A program made the translations under genes and the position numbers. From Alcanivorax nanhaiticus (GTDB lineage Bacteria > Pseudomonadota > Gammaproteobacteria > Pseudomonadales > Alcanivoracaceae): 64,000 nucleotides of DNA. The notes below the pieces were generated by a model. It saw nothing but the letters and a program-made list of their open reading frames with translations, did no database searches and had not been told where the DNA came from. This document shows, one piece after another, positions 43,701 through 53,480 of the stretch. The stretch is from positions 53,482-117,481 of the forward strand of contig NZ_ARXV01000012.1 in the NCBI RefSeq assembly GCF_000756665.1, written 5' to 3'. Position 1 is the stretch's first letter. Every line of letters starts with the position of its first letter.

Positions 43701-45383
43701 ATGACTGAATCTTTTGCTGATCTTTTTGAAGAAAGCCTCAAGGACCTCGACGTTGCTCGTGGTTCCATCATCAAAGGTACCGTTGTTGCCATCGATAGCG
43801 ATTGGGTAACTGTTAATGCGGGCCTGAAATCCGAAGGCATTATTGCCCGTGACGAATTCATCAACGAGGCAGGTGAACTGGAAATCGCCGAAGGCGATGA
43901 AGTAGATGTAGCCGTAGACGCCATCGACGATGGCATGGGCTTCACTCGCCTGTCCCGTGAAAAAGCCAAGCGCGCCGAAGTATGGGGCGAGCTGGAAAAA
44001 GCTTTCGACGACGACGAGATCGTAAAAGGTCAGATTTCTGGCAAGGTAAAAGGCGGTTTCACTGTGGACATCGGTCCCATCCGCGCCTTCCTGCCGGGCT
44101 CTCTGGTAGACATCCGTCCGGTGCGCGACGTTGCTCACCTGGAAGGCAAAGAGCTGGACTTCAAAGTCATCAAGCTGGATCCCAAGCGCAACAACGTGGT
44201 CGTTTCCCGTCGTGCGGTGATGGAAGCTGAGCACTCTCAAGAGCGCGAGCAGCTGCTGGAATCCCTGCAGGAAGGCATGGAAGTCAAGGGTATCGTGAAG
44301 AACCTGACCGACTACGGTGCGTTCGTAGACCTGGGCGGCATCGACGGCCTGCTGCACATCACCGATATGGCCTGGAAGCGCATCAAGCATCCGAGCGAGA
44401 TCGTGGAAGTAGGTCAGGAAATCGACGTCAAGGTACTGAAGTTCGACCGCGAGAAGATGCGTGTTTCCCTGGGTCTGAAGCAGCTGGGCGAAGATCCGTG
44501 GCACGACATCGTGGGCAAGTACCCGGAAGGTGCCAAGGTGAAGGCCAAGGTAACCAACCTGACCGACTACGGCTGCTTCGCCGAAATCGAGGAAGGTGTA
44601 GAGGGTCTGGTTCACGTATCCGAAATGGATTGGACCAACAAGAACATCCACCCGTCCAAGGTTGTAGAGATCGGCGACGAAGTGGAAGTGATGATCCTGG
44701 ACATCGACGAAGATCGTCGTCGTATCTCCCTGGGTATCAAGCAGTGTCAGTCCAACCCGTGGGATGCCTTCGAGCAGAAATACCAGAAAGGCGAGCGCAT
44801 TTCCGGCAAGATCAAGTCCATCACTGACTTCGGTATCTTCATCGGTCTGGAAGGCGGTATCGACGGTCTGGTGCACCTGTCCGACATCTCTTGGGAAGAG
44901 CAGGGCGAAGACGCTGTGCGTAACTTCAACAAGGGTGACGAGCTGGAAACCGTGGTTCTGTCCATCGATGCAGAGCGCGAAAGAATTTCCTTGGGTATCA
45001 AGCAGTTGACAGACGATCCGTTTGCTCAGTATGTTGCTGCTAATGACAAGGGCGCAATTGTTAAAGGCAAGGTCATTGCGGTAGACGCGAAAGCGGCCAC
45101 CGTAGAGCTGGCTGAGAATGTCGAAGGTACCCTGCGTGCCAGCGAAATCAGCCGCGACCGCGTTAACGATGCGACCGAAGTGCTCAACGTGGGCGACGAA
45201 GTGGAAGCCAAGATCGTCAACGTTGATCGCAAGAACCGTGCACTGAGCTTGTCCATCAAAGCGAAGGATCAGGCTGATGAGCGTGAAGCCATGGACAACC
45301 TGTCTGAACAGCAGGATGCCAATGCGCCGAAGACCATCGGTGATCTGATCAAGCAGCAGATGGAAAACAGCAACGAGTCTTAA
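43701..45383 (+). CDS. rpsA: 30S ribosomal protein S1
   Basis: 560 residues, as in other gammaproteobacteria, with six S1 RNA-binding motifs in tandem (repeats of [20 protein letters not shown] type at ~185, 270, 355 and 445). Binds mRNA leader regions and brings mRNA to the 30S subunit. Codon use is strongly biased, as expected for a highly expressed gene. The 198-bp gap after cmk probably holds its own promoter and a leader. Confidence 0.98.
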   Translation: MTESFADLFEESLKDLDVARGSIIKGTVVAIDSDWVTVNAGLKSEGIIARDEFINEAGELEIAEGDEVDVAVDAIDDGMGFTRLSREKAKRAEVWGELEKAFDDDEIVKGQISGKVKGGFTVDIGPIRAFLPGSLVDIRPVRDVAHLEGKELDFKVIKLDPKRNNVVVSRRAVMEAEHSQEREQLLESLQEGMEVKGIVKNLTDYGAFVDLGGIDGLLHITDMAWKRIKHPSEIVEVGQEIDVKVLKFDREKMRVSLGLKQLGEDPWHDIVGKYPEGAKVKAKVTNLTDYGCFAEIEEGVEGLVHVSEMDWTNKNIHPSKVVEIGDEVEVMILDIDEDRRRISLGIKQCQSNPWDAFEQKYQKGERISGKIKSITDFGIFIGLEGGIDGLVHLSDISWEEQGEDAVRNFNKGDELETVVLSIDAERERISLGIKQLTDDPFAQYVAANDKGAIVKGKVIAVDAKAATVELAENVEGTLRASEISRDRVNDATEVLNVGDEVEAKIVNVDRKNRALSLSIKAKDQADEREAMDNLSEQQDANAPKTIGDLIKQQMENSNES

Positions 45384-45397
45384 TCGGCTCCTCCCGC

Positions 45398-45421
45398 GGG
45401 GTCGGCAATCACGCCGACCCC
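45398..45421. other. Perfect hairpin between rpsA and ihfB
   Basis: GGGGTCGGC AATCAC GCCGACCCC: a 9-bp perfect stem without a T run, 15 bp after the rpsA stop. More likely an mRNA 3'-end stabiliser or attenuator than a simple terminator. Confidence 0.7.
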
Positions 45422-45452
45422 ACTGGGCTGGGAGCCCAGGGAGCAAGCTGTA

Positions 45453-45803
45453 ATGGCGTTAACCAAGTCTGAACTGATTGAGCGTATTGCCGAACGACAG
45501 TCGCAACTGTCGCCCAAGGATGTGGAACTGGCAGTCAAAACGCTGATCGAGGAAATGGCCGATTCCCTGGCCGGCGGAGGTCGCATTGAAATTCGCGGCT
45601 TCGGCAGTTTTTCCCTCCACTTCCGCGCCCCCCGTGTGGGACGCAATCCCAAAACCGGTGCCAGCGTTGAGCTGCACGGTAAATATGTCCCCCATTTCAA
45701 GCCAGGCAAGGAATTGCGCGAACGCGTGAATGATTCCCTGCAGCTGGAAGGTGGTGAACACCAGGACTCTGACTCCGAGGGCGGCCAGGTGGCAGCCAGC
45801 TGA
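45453..45803 (+). CDS. ihfB: Integration host factor beta subunit
   Basis: 116 residues. DNA-bending HU/IHF fold with [22 protein letters not shown] (beta-arm; Pro in RNPKTG intercalates DNA) at ~49-70 and [16 protein letters not shown]. Compared with E. coli IHF-beta (94 residues) there is a ~20-residue acidic/polar tail. Dimerises with IhfA. Confidence 0.96.
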   Translation: MALTKSELIERIAERQSQLSPKDVELAVKTLIEEMADSLAGGGRIEIRGFGSFSLHFRAPRVGRNPKTGASVELHGKYVPHFKPGKELRERVNDSLQLEGGEHQDSDSEGGQVAAS

Positions 45804-45851
45804 CCGGTTCCCATGCTGTAACCGGCGAGGGCCGGAAAGAGGAAACCTGCC

Positions 45852-46082
45852 ATGCGTAATCTCTACCGCATTCTGGTGATTTTGGCCGTAGTGGCCGTAT
45901 TCTTTATTGCGTTCCTGTTTGTGACCAGCAATCGGGACCTGGTGATTCTGGATCTGTTGGTTGACCAGTGGCACTGGGAAGTGTCTCTGGGTGTGCTGGT
46001 GATCGGTGTACTGGCCATCGGCCTGTTTGCCGGATTATTGGCCGGTATTGGCCTGCGTGGTCTCAAGAGCCTGTTTTCATGA
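45852..46082 (+). CDS. lapA: LapA-domain membrane protein
   Basis: 76 residues with two membrane helices (ILVILAVVAVFFIAFLFV and LGVLVIGVLAIGLFAGLLAG) around the short LVDQWHWEVS loop, as in LapA/DUF1049. Acts with LapB in assembly of lipopolysaccharide. Its stop overlaps the lapB ATG by 3 bp. Confidence 0.9.
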   Translation: MRNLYRILVILAVVAVFFIAFLFVTSNRDLVILDLLVDQWHWEVSLGVLVIGVLAIGLFAGLLAGIGLRGLKSLFS

Positions 46083-47248
46083 ATGAATCCCTGTGGTTGA
46101 TCCCGCTCTTCTTTGTAGCAATCGGAGCGGGGTTCTTTCTGGGGCGGCGAGAGAGCAAGCGCCGCCAGCGTCGCCGCATGGCCTCCCTGTCAAAGGACTA
46201 TGTGGCCGGCATCAACTTCTTCCTCAATGAAGAGCCAGACAAAGGCATTGAAGCCCTGTTGAAGGGCCTTGATGTGGGTGAAGAGGGACTCGACACCCAC
46301 CTGGCGTTGGGCAAGCTGTTCCGCAAACGTGGCGAATTTGATCGCGCCGCCCAGCTTCATACCCATCTGCTCGAGCATGGCGATTACGCTCGCCCGGTGC
46401 AGGAAGAAATTCAGCTGGAACTGGCTCAGGATTACCTCGCCAGCGGTATTTTTGATCTGGCCGAGCAAGTACTGCTGGAAATGCTGGATCAGGATTGCGA
46501 TGCCAAGGATGAAGTCTGCAGCCAGCTGATGGGTTTGTACGAACAGGAACGGGACTGGATCAATGCGATCAGCATGGGGGAGCGGCTGCTGAAAAACCGC
46601 CCCGAGCTGGTGCCGGTATTGGCCCAGTACTGCTGTGAGCAGGCCGAGAACCTCCGGCGCGACAAGGACATCAACCCCGCCCGCCGCATGCTTCGCAAAG
46701 CCCTTTCGCTGGATAACAATTGCGTGCGCGCCAGTTTCCAGGAAGGGGAGCTGGAAATGGCCGAGCAAAACTGGGAGGCCGCCATCCAGGCTTTCCAGCG
46801 TATCTGGGTGCAGGACAGCGACTACTTCGATGAAGTGCTCGACAAGCTGCGTAGCTGCTATGAGGCCCAGGAGAAGAGCGAAGATTTTATTCAGATGCTG
46901 GCCGACTACAGTGCAGAGAAACCCAGCACCAGCCGCATTCTGCTGCTCTCCGAGGCGCTGAAAGAGCGTTACGGTGACAAGGAAGCCGCTGACTTCATCG
47001 GCGAGTACATGAAGGCCAACCCGTCCGTGCGTGGCCTCAACAAGATCCTCGACATGAGCCTGGCCGGCATTGTGGAAGGCGAAGCCCGCGAGCACCTGGA
47101 TGCGCTGCGGCAAATGTCCGAGAAACTGGTCAACAACAAAAGCCTCTACAAATGCCGCCGCTGCGGCTTTGAAACCCCGCTGATGCAATGGCGCTGCCCA
47201 AGCTGCAAACGCTGGGGCACCATCAAGCCGGTGGTGAAGGAGGTTTAG
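46079..47248 (+). CDS. lapB: Lipopolysaccharide assembly protein LapB
   Basis: 389 residues from the ATG that overlaps the lapA stop. An N-terminal membrane anchor (LWLIPLFFVAIGAGFFLGRR) is followed by TPR helices over most of the length and a C-terminal rubredoxin-like metal ribbon CRRCGFETPLMQWRCPSCKR. LapB (YciM) controls LpxC stability and LPS export coupling. A heptad repeat starts just after the stop. Confidence 0.94.
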   Translation: MNESLWLIPLFFVAIGAGFFLGRRESKRRQRRRMASLSKDYVAGINFFLNEEPDKGIEALLKGLDVGEEGLDTHLALGKLFRKRGEFDRAAQLHTHLLEHGDYARPVQEEIQLELAQDYLASGIFDLAEQVLLEMLDQDCDAKDEVCSQLMGLYEQERDWINAISMGERLLKNRPELVPVLAQYCCEQAENLRRDKDINPARRMLRKALSLDNNCVRASFQEGELEMAEQNWEAAIQAFQRIWVQDSDYFDEVLDKLRSCYEAQEKSEDFIQMLADYSAEKPSTSRILLLSEALKERYGDKEAADFIGEYMKANPSVRGLNKILDMSLAGIVEGEAREHLDALRQMSEKLVNNKSLYKCRRCGFETPLMQWRCPSCKRWGTIKPVVKEV

Positions 47249-47658
47249 ACGCCGCTGTGAGCCATGAGCTATCAGCGGTGAGCTACGAACCAGGCTCGAT
47301 AGGATTGGTCTGGCCTAAAGGTCCTGATTTCCTTGGCGTTTCTACGAAGCAGCTGTAGGAGCGGACGTTCGGCCGCGAACCGAGCCAAAGCGAGGTAAAG
47401 AGCCCGGAAACGTCGTGAGAGTCCTGGCTGCGCGCACCAATCGACCGCAGGGCGATCAGACATCTCGACAGGTGCAAAAGGATGATCTCCCTCCGGTCGC
47501 CTCGCTGCGCTCGGTTCGCGGCCGAACGTCCGCTCCTACAGCGGCTATCACCTCTTCATCTTGGCATTGCCGGCAGGAGCATCAAGCCAGGCCATTCTTG
47601 AACCACTTCCAAGCAACGCCTACCATACCCCCGCCACCCACCACCCAGGATTCCTGCC
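47249..47658. other. 410-bp gene-free interval between lapB and pyrF with repeats
   Basis: Contains a one-sided heptad row (47257-47290, units like TGAGCTA) just after the lapB stop, and a perfect 33-bp inverted repeat. No supportable gene; the longer open frames are antisense or repeat-driven. Confidence 0.75.
47352..47542. repeat. Perfect 33-bp inverted repeat separated by 125 bp
   Basis: Left arm 47352-47384 (starts GCTGTAGGAGCGGACG) and right arm 47510-47542 are exact reverse complements, enclosing 125 bp. Each arm contains the short palindrome TTCGGCCGCGAA. Looks like a REPIN of the CTGTAGGAGCG class with an unusually long interior. Confidence 0.92.
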
Positions 47659-48354
47659 ATGACTATTGCCAGCCCCGTTGTTGTTGCTCTGGATTACCCC
47701 GATCAGGCTCAGGCCCTGGCCATGGCGGATCAGCTCGATCCCGCCAAAGTACGCGTAAAGGTGGGTAAGGAAATCTTTACCCGCAGTGGACCGGCAGTGG
47801 TGGATGCCCTGCATGACAAGGGCTTCGAGGTGTTTCTCGATCTCAAATTCCATGACATCCCCAACACCGTGGCGGGTGCAGTATCCGCTGCTGCGGACAT
47901 GGGCATCTGGATGGTGAATGTGCACGCCAGTGGTGGTCAGCGGATGATGGAAGCGGCAGCCAATGCCATCGCCAACCACACCAGCCGCCCGCTGCTGATC
48001 GCGGTGACGGTGCTCACCAGTATGGAATCTGCTGACCTGGAGCAGGTCGGCATCGTGGATCTTCCCGAGGTGCAGGTGCGTCGCCTGGCCGAGCTGTCCA
48101 AGGCGTCGGGGATGGATGGGGTGGTATGTTCCGCGCAGGAAGCCATCATGCTCAAGGAAGCCTGCGGCATGGACTTTGCCTTGGTGACGCCGGGTATTCG
48201 CCCGGTGGGTGCGGAAGCTGGCGATCAGCGCCGGGTACTCACCCCGGTGCAGGCCCGCGATGCCGGCGTGGATTACATGGTCATCGGCCGCCCGATCACT
48301 CAGGCCGCTCAGCCTACAGCGGTGGTGGACGAAATATTACAGAGCCTTTCCTGA
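47659..48354 (+). CDS. pyrF: Orotidine 5'-phosphate decarboxylase
   Basis: 231 residues. The catalytic motif [16 protein letters not shown] (~residues 60-75) holds the Asp-Lys-Asp set. Phosphate-binding end: [19 protein letters not shown] and [10 protein letters not shown]. Last step of UMP synthesis. Separate promoter likely, given the 410-bp gap upstream. Confidence 0.97.
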   Translation: MTIASPVVVALDYPDQAQALAMADQLDPAKVRVKVGKEIFTRSGPAVVDALHDKGFEVFLDLKFHDIPNTVAGAVSAAADMGIWMVNVHASGGQRMMEAAANAIANHTSRPLLIAVTVLTSMESADLEQVGIVDLPEVQVRRLAELSKASGMDGVVCSAQEAIMLKEACGMDFALVTPGIRPVGAEAGDQRRVLTPVQARDAGVDYMVIGRPITQAAQPTAVVDEILQSLS

Positions 48355-48442
48355 CCTGCTGACACGAATTGGCCTCGTTAGCTGATAACCCGTAACGAGG
48401 CAGCCTTTTATGGTGCTTTCTCCAATGACAAGGAGATCAACC

Positions 48443-48754
48443 ATGAAAGGAATCCAGTTTGTTTTCGCCATTTTTATGCTTGCAGTCAGCAGCCTTTCCC
48501 TTGCGGTAGAGGTCAATCCTGTGACACCGGCAGGCGCAGCCGAGACGGCCAGCCAGACCGCGCGTATCAATCTTAATACTGCGGATGCCAACCAGCTTCA
48601 GGAGCTGAAAGGTGTGGGTCCGAAGACGGCGGAATCCATTGTTGCCTGGCGTGAAGCCAATGGTCCCTTTACCAGCGTGGACCAGCTGCTGGCTGTGAAG
48701 GGAATTGGTGAAAAAACGTTGGCGAAGATGCAGGATCAGCTGACAGTGCAGTAA
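48443..48754 (+). CDS. ComEA-like helix-hairpin-helix protein
   Basis: 103 residues from the ATG that follows AAGGAGATC. Signal peptide (MKGIQFVFAIFMLAVSSLSLA), then the ComEA-type helix-hairpin-helix pair RINLNTADANQLQELKGVGPKTAESIVAWR / FTSVDQLLAVKGIGEKTLAKM in consecutive segments. Probably a periplasmic DNA-binding protein used in natural transformation; it is the short, soluble type common in gammaproteobacteria. Confidence 0.88.
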   Translation: MKGIQFVFAIFMLAVSSLSLAVEVNPVTPAGAAETASQTARINLNTADANQLQELKGVGPKTAESIVAWREANGPFTSVDQLLAVKGIGEKTLAKMQDQLTVQ

Positions 48755-48829
48755 AGCCAACACTGTCCTCGCTCAATGGGATTGTAGCGAGGACAGTGCG
48801 CCGTGTGAGCGTGTCAGGTTGGCAGGTGC

Positions 48830-50161
48830 TTACTCTTCCGTGGTTTCGTCCGGGTCGTTGCTGTCTTCCACCGCTGCGATGCCATCGCTGTTAGTGCCCG
48901 TGCTTGCCGAATGAGGCGACGCTTCGTTGTTGTCGTCACTGCTTTCGTCTGCATCGGGCTGCGAATGGGTTTTTTCCTTACTGGCTTTTTCCGCCTGCGC
49001 TTCCACTTCTTCCGTGGTCTTCACTTCCCCTATCCGGAAAGCCGCAAACCCGGCGTGGACTACCTGATTCACTGCCATCCCCAATACCCGACCATCGTAG
49101 GGGGCGATGATGGCGCTGCCAGTATTGCTAATCGGGTCGGTGACGGTGCCGAGGATCTGGCCCTTCTTCACTCTGTCATTGAGTTTTACCTCGGAAAGCA
49201 GAATGCCGCCCTGGGCAGCACGGATCCATTCTGATTCAAAGAATACCGGCTGGGGGGCGCTCCAGAAACGGCTGGCCTTCCGCATCTTCAGGTTTTCCAG
49301 CAGGGTTTCCAGTGCCTGCACACCATAGTTCACCGCCTGAGGTTCCAGACGGTTAGGGCCACCGGCTTCCATGGTCACGGAGATGATGCCGTCTTTTACT
49401 GCCGCATCACGCAGCATGCCAGCAACGCCAGGGCTGTGCAGAACCGTCATGCCACCAAAATGCTTGGCGAAGGCGACGACATCCGGGTTATCCAGGTCAG
49501 CACGCAGCTGTGGCAGGTTAACGCGCTTCTGGGAACCGGTGTGCAGATCCACCAGGTAATCACAGTGGCTGACGATACTGCTGTACAGCGAGTGGGCCAC
49601 GCGGGCTGCGGCGCTACCTTTGCGGGTGCCGGGGAAATAGCGGTTCAGATCCCGGCGATCGCTCAGGTAACGGCTACCGCTGCGGAAGCCATCCAGATTG
49701 ACGATGGGCACCCCGATCACGGTACCGGCCAGCTGATCCGGTTCCAGCTCATACATCAGACGGCGCACCATCTCGATGCCGTTCAGTTCGTCACCATGAA
49801 TGGCTGCGGTCAGGCAGAGCAGGGGGCCAGGTTTTTTTCCATGTGCTACCAACACGGGTACCGGGGTCGCGATGGAGGCGAACGATTGATCCGGCGTCCA
49901 GTGAAGGGTGGCGAATGTCCCGGGTTCCACCTTGCGGTTGAGCAGCGCCAGAGCCGTCTGTTGTGGCTCTGGTTCGCCTTCTGCTTCAGTGGTGTCCGAC
50001 TGGGTGGCAGCATGGGCGGGTTTGGCCGGTGCCGGGTGATCCGTTTCTTGCTGGCGTTCTATCGCCCGCTCTTCGTCTTCCACCTCGGTAGCCCATGCCG
50101 GGCTGGTGGCCAGCCACAGGCTCAGGCACAGGATTCCCAGATAGCGGATCGATGGTTGCAC
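48830..50161 (-). CDS. Exported succinylglutamate desuccinylase/aspartoacylase-family protein
   Basis: 443 residues from a GTG at 50161 with AAGGAG upstream; an open frame continues but overlaps uup. Signal peptide (MQPSIRYLGILCLSLWLATSPAWA). M14-type AstE/AspA zinc-site motifs: AAIHGDELNGIEMVRRLM (HxxE) and YLVDLHTGSQKRVNLP (His ligand). The C-terminal barrel includes IIAPYDGRVLGMAVNQVVHAG, lipoyl-like. A ~60-residue Glu/Asp/Ser-rich tail ends the protein. An exported member of this family with an acidic tail is uncommon; the substrate is probably a peptide or acyl-amino acid outside the cytoplasm. Confidence 0.82.
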   Translation of the reverse strand: MQPSIRYLGILCLSLWLATSPAWATEVEDEERAIERQQETDHPAPAKPAHAATQSDTTEAEGEPEPQQTALALLNRKVEPGTFATLHWTPDQSFASIATPVPVLVAHGKKPGPLLCLTAAIHGDELNGIEMVRRLMYELEPDQLAGTVIGVPIVNLDGFRSGSRYLSDRRDLNRYFPGTRKGSAAARVAHSLYSSIVSHCDYLVDLHTGSQKRVNLPQLRADLDNPDVVAFAKHFGGMTVLHSPGVAGMLRDAAVKDGIISVTMEAGGPNRLEPQAVNYGVQALETLLENLKMRKASRFWSAPQPVFFESEWIRAAQGGILLSEVKLNDRVKKGQILGTVTDPISNTGSAIIAPYDGRVLGMAVNQVVHAGFAAFRIGEVKTTEEVEAQAEKASKEKTHSQPDADESSDDNNEASPHSASTGTNSDGIAAVEDSNDPDETTEE

Positions 50162-50180
50162 AACCTCTCCTTGTACGTAT

Positions 50181-52061
50181 TCAGCCGAGCTGGTCCAGTT
50201 CATCCCAGCGGGCATAGGCGGCTTCCAGTGCCGTCTGCAGCTCGGTCTGTTGCTGTTGGGCGGCCGTAATATCGGCCGGGGCGCCCTTGTAGAAAGCCGG
50301 GTCAGACATTCGGGCCTGTACCGCCTCCAGATCGCCTTCCAATTGTTCAATGGTGGCGGGGAGCTGTTCCAGTTCCCGCTGATCCTTGTAGGACAGCTTC
50401 TTGCGTTTGGGCGCATCGTCTTTGGCCGGCGCTGCCGGCTTCTCGGCTTTGACGGGCTTTTCCTTCACAGGTTCCGGTCGTTGGCGAATCCAGTCCTGAT
50501 ATCCGCCCACATAGCTGTTTATGTGACCGTGTTCGAAAACCAGTGTGGAGGTCACCACATTATCGATGAACTCCCGGTCATGACTGACCAGCAGTAGCGT
50601 GCCCTGATAGTTCATCAGCTGCTCTTCCAGCAGCTCCAGGGTTTCCGCATCCAGGTCATTGGTGGGCTCATCCAGCACCAACAGGTTGAACGGTTTGGTA
50701 AACAGCTTGGCCAGCAGTAGCCGGTTGCGCTCGCCGCCAGACAGGGATTTCACCGGTTGGCGTACCCGGCCAGGATCAAACAGGAAGTCCTGCAGGTAGC
50801 CAATCACATGCTTGTTCTGGCCATTCAGGCTGATCACATCGGAGCCTTCGGCCACGTTGTCGATCACGCTCTTTTCTTCATCCAGGGTGTCGCGCAGCTG
50901 GTCGAAGTAGGCCACCTGCAGCTGGGTGCCGATTTTGACTGTGCCGGCATCCGGCTTGAGACGATCCAGTAACAGGCGAATGAGCGTCGATTTGCCACAG
51001 CCATTGGGGCCGAGAATGCCCACCCGGTCGCCGCGCATCAAGGTAACGGAGAAGTCCTTGACGATCTGCTTGCCGCCCACCGCATAGCTGATATTGTCGG
51101 CTTCCACCACGATCTTGCCGGAGTTGTCGCTGCTCTGGATGGTCAGGTTGGCCGTGCCGGTGCGGTTGCGGCGCTGGGCGAACTCGTCGCGCATGGCTTT
51201 CAGGGCCCGTACCCGGCCTTCATTGCGGGTGCGGCGGGCCTTGATGCCCTGGCGAATCCACTTTTCTTCCTGACTCAGTTTCTTGTCGAACTCGGCGTTG
51301 GCTTTCTCTTCCGCATCCAGCTGCGCCTGCTTGCCCGTCAGGTACTTTTCATAGCTGCCGGGCCAGCTGGTCAGCTGACCGCGATCCAGCTCAATGATGC
51401 GAGTGGCCAACGCGCGGATAAAGGCACGGTCGTGGGAAATGAACACCAGGGTGGCGCCATAGCTTTTCAGGAATTCTTCCAGCCACTGGATGGATTCCAT
51501 ATCCAGGTGGTTGGTGGGCTCGTCCAGCAGCAGAATGTCCGGTTCCTGTACCAGTGCACGGGCCAGCAACACCCGACGCTTCATCCCGCCGGACAGACCG
51601 GCGAACTGCACGTCGCCATCCAGGCTCAGCTTGGACAGGGCGGTATCCACTCGCTGGGACAGCTGCCAGGCACCGCGAGCTTCAATCTCGCTGCTCAAAA
51701 CCTCAAAGCGCGCCAGCACCTTGTCGTCACCGTCCGCCAGCTGGTGGCTCAGCTCGGCATGCTCGCTCAACAGCGCGCCGTGCTCCCCGAGCCCCTGTGA
51801 CACCATATAGTGAACAGTGTGATCCTGATCATCCGGGACCTCCTGCTCCAGCCGTGCCACACTCAGGCCCTGAGGCTTCTCGATCTGGCCGTCGTCTGCC
51901 TGGATCTCACCGGCGATCACTTTCATCAGGGTGGACTTGCCAGCCCCGTTGCGGCCGATCAGACACAGCCGCTCGCCGCTGTCGATGGAAAGGTTCACAT
52001 GGTCAAGCAAGGCCTGCTGGCCATAACTGAGCTGTATTTCGCGAAGCGTGAGTAGAGGCAT
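50181..52061 (-). CDS. uup: ABC-F ATPase Uup
   Basis: 626 residues with two ABC ATPase domains: Walker A GRNGAGKSTLMKVIAGE (~36) and GPNGCGKSTLIRLLLDR (~350), signatures LSGGMKRRV and LSGGERNRLLLAKL, a charged linker at ~250-300, and a C-terminal coiled-coil (residues ~540-626) typical of Uup. No membrane part. ABC-F proteins act on ribosomes; Uup also affects transposon excision and replication-fork stability. Confidence 0.92.
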   Translation of the reverse strand: MPLLTLREIQLSYGQQALLDHVNLSIDSGERLCLIGRNGAGKSTLMKVIAGEIQADDGQIEKPQGLSVARLEQEVPDDQDHTVHYMVSQGLGEHGALLSEHAELSHQLADGDDKVLARFEVLSSEIEARGAWQLSQRVDTALSKLSLDGDVQFAGLSGGMKRRVLLARALVQEPDILLLDEPTNHLDMESIQWLEEFLKSYGATLVFISHDRAFIRALATRIIELDRGQLTSWPGSYEKYLTGKQAQLDAEEKANAEFDKKLSQEEKWIRQGIKARRTRNEGRVRALKAMRDEFAQRRNRTGTANLTIQSSDNSGKIVVEADNISYAVGGKQIVKDFSVTLMRGDRVGILGPNGCGKSTLIRLLLDRLKPDAGTVKIGTQLQVAYFDQLRDTLDEEKSVIDNVAEGSDVISLNGQNKHVIGYLQDFLFDPGRVRQPVKSLSGGERNRLLLAKLFTKPFNLLVLDEPTNDLDAETLELLEEQLMNYQGTLLLVSHDREFIDNVVTSTLVFEHGHINSYVGGYQDWIRQRPEPVKEKPVKAEKPAAPAKDDAPKRKKLSYKDQRELEQLPATIEQLEGDLEAVQARMSDPAFYKGAPADITAAQQQQTELQTALEAAYARWDELDQLG

Positions 52062-52104
52062 ACTTTGGCGTGATCAAATATGTGAATATTGCGTGCTGTG
52101 GTGA

Positions 52105-52257
52105 GTAGCAAGATACAAGTTTCAAGTTGCAACGCGGCTTTAGGGAAGAGCCAGGCTGGCAGGCAGTTCTACGCGAAGAGTGGTTCGCGGGGGATCGACT
52201 TCAATCTGGCAACGAAAACCACTCGCGCCTTGAAACTTGCCACTTGAGACTTGCAGC
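52105..52257. repeat. Heptad inverted-repeat locus H in the uup/desaturase divergent region
   Basis: Left arm 52105-52132 holds units GTAGCAA, GATACAA, GTTTCAA and GTTGCAA; right arm 52230-52257 holds TTGAAAC, TTGCCAC, TTGAGAC and TTGCAGC, the inverted equivalents. About 97 bp lie between. This heptad pair sits upstream of two divergent genes, not behind a stop codon, so it probably overlaps their promoters. Confidence 0.85.
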
Positions 52258-52353
52258 TCTATTGAACGCGCAGTGTAGCAGCTTGTTACGGCCCTGTACT
52301 GGCCCAATTGTGGGGGTGTCAGGCAGGCTTTGGGAGAATTGAGGAGGGAGCCC

Positions 52354-53472
52354 ATGAGTGAATTTTTGCGGGAACGTTATGAAGAGGTGGATCTGACGCC
52401 GGGGCAGGGCAAGATTACCGCCACTGTGTCCATTGGACTTGGCCTGTTGGCGCTGATGGGCAGCTTCTGTTTTCTCTATCCCGAGATTTTTACCACCCCG
52501 GAGTTTCGCGGCTTCTATAACGCTGAGGTACTGCGCATTGCCCTGTTTATCGGCATCGGTATCGGCTTCACCTGCGGCTTCTTCAGTGTGTTCCGGCATC
52601 AGGAAAAGCGCTACGGCATCATCGGTATGGTGCTGGCGTGCATGGCCGCGCTGATCGGCTCCGGGCGGCTGGATGTGCCGCCGGTGGATGGCCGTAGCCT
52701 CTATGCCGGGCTGGACTATTTTATTCTTACCTTGCTGGTGCTGGCCCTGGTATTCATCCCGCTGGAGCGCGCCTTCCCCAAAGACCCGCAACAGAAGACC
52801 CTGCGAGGTGGCTGGATCACCGACATGAAGTACTTTCTGTTCAGCCATGTGGGCCTCCAGCTGATCAGTTTCTTCACCGTCATTCCTATTCAGGTTTACC
52901 TGCACGACAAGGTGGACGTGGGCTTCCAGCAGGTGATCGCCAGCCAGCCCCTGTGGCTACAGTTTATCGAGATCCTGATTGTCATTGATCTGGGCAGCTA
53001 CTGGATTCATCGCGCCTTTCACGAAGTGCCCTGGCTGTGGAAATTCCATGCCGTGCATCACTCCACTACCAAGATGGATTGGCTGGCGTCTTCACGCCTG
53101 CATGTGGTGGAAATCATCGCCAACCGTTTTGTGGGCTACTTGCCTATCTTCATTCTCGGCTTTGCGCCGTCGGCGGTGTACGCCTACCTGGTCTTCGTGT
53201 CCTTCCACGCCATCTTTATCCACGCCAATGTGCGGTTCCGTTTCCCGGGTATTCGCTGGCTTATCGCCACCCCGGAATTCCACCACTGGCACCACTCCTC
53301 TGAAGACGAAGCGGTGGATAAAAACTACGCGGCCTTCCTGCCCATCTACGATAAACTGTTCGGCACACTGATCATGCCCAAACACCTGGCCGCCGAGTAC
53401 GGCACCCGTGCCAGCACCCAGGTACCAGAAGGGGTGGTCAAACAGTTCCTGTTCCCGTTCCGTCGGGGGTAG
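52354..53472 (+). CDS. Sterol desaturase/fatty acid hydroxylase-family membrane protein
   Basis: 372 residues from the ATG after GGAGGGAG. Several membrane helices in the N-terminal 200 residues. Three histidine boxes of the fatty acid hydroxylase superfamily: HRAFHEVPWLWKFHAVHH (~residues 225-242) and FHHWHHSSEDE (~308). Such diiron enzymes hydroxylate or desaturate lipids. The N-terminal ~130 residues (SIGLGLLALMGSFCFLYPE...) are an additional membrane part. Substrate unknown; monocistronic, divergent from uup. Confidence 0.85.
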   Translation: MSEFLRERYEEVDLTPGQGKITATVSIGLGLLALMGSFCFLYPEIFTTPEFRGFYNAEVLRIALFIGIGIGFTCGFFSVFRHQEKRYGIIGMVLACMAALIGSGRLDVPPVDGRSLYAGLDYFILTLLVLALVFIPLERAFPKDPQQKTLRGGWITDMKYFLFSHVGLQLISFFTVIPIQVYLHDKVDVGFQQVIASQPLWLQFIEILIVIDLGSYWIHRAFHEVPWLWKFHAVHHSTTKMDWLASSRLHVVEIIANRFVGYLPIFILGFAPSAVYAYLVFVSFHAIFIHANVRFRFPGIRWLIATPEFHHWHHSSEDEAVDKNYAAFLPIYDKLFGTLIMPKHLAAEYGTRASTQVPEGVVKQFLFPFRRG

Positions 53473-53480
53473 ACGATTTT

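Noticed and set aside
43605..45446. 613-codon open frame antisense to rpsA
   Set aside because: Shadow frame of the strongly codon-biased S1 gene; no RBS or family pattern.
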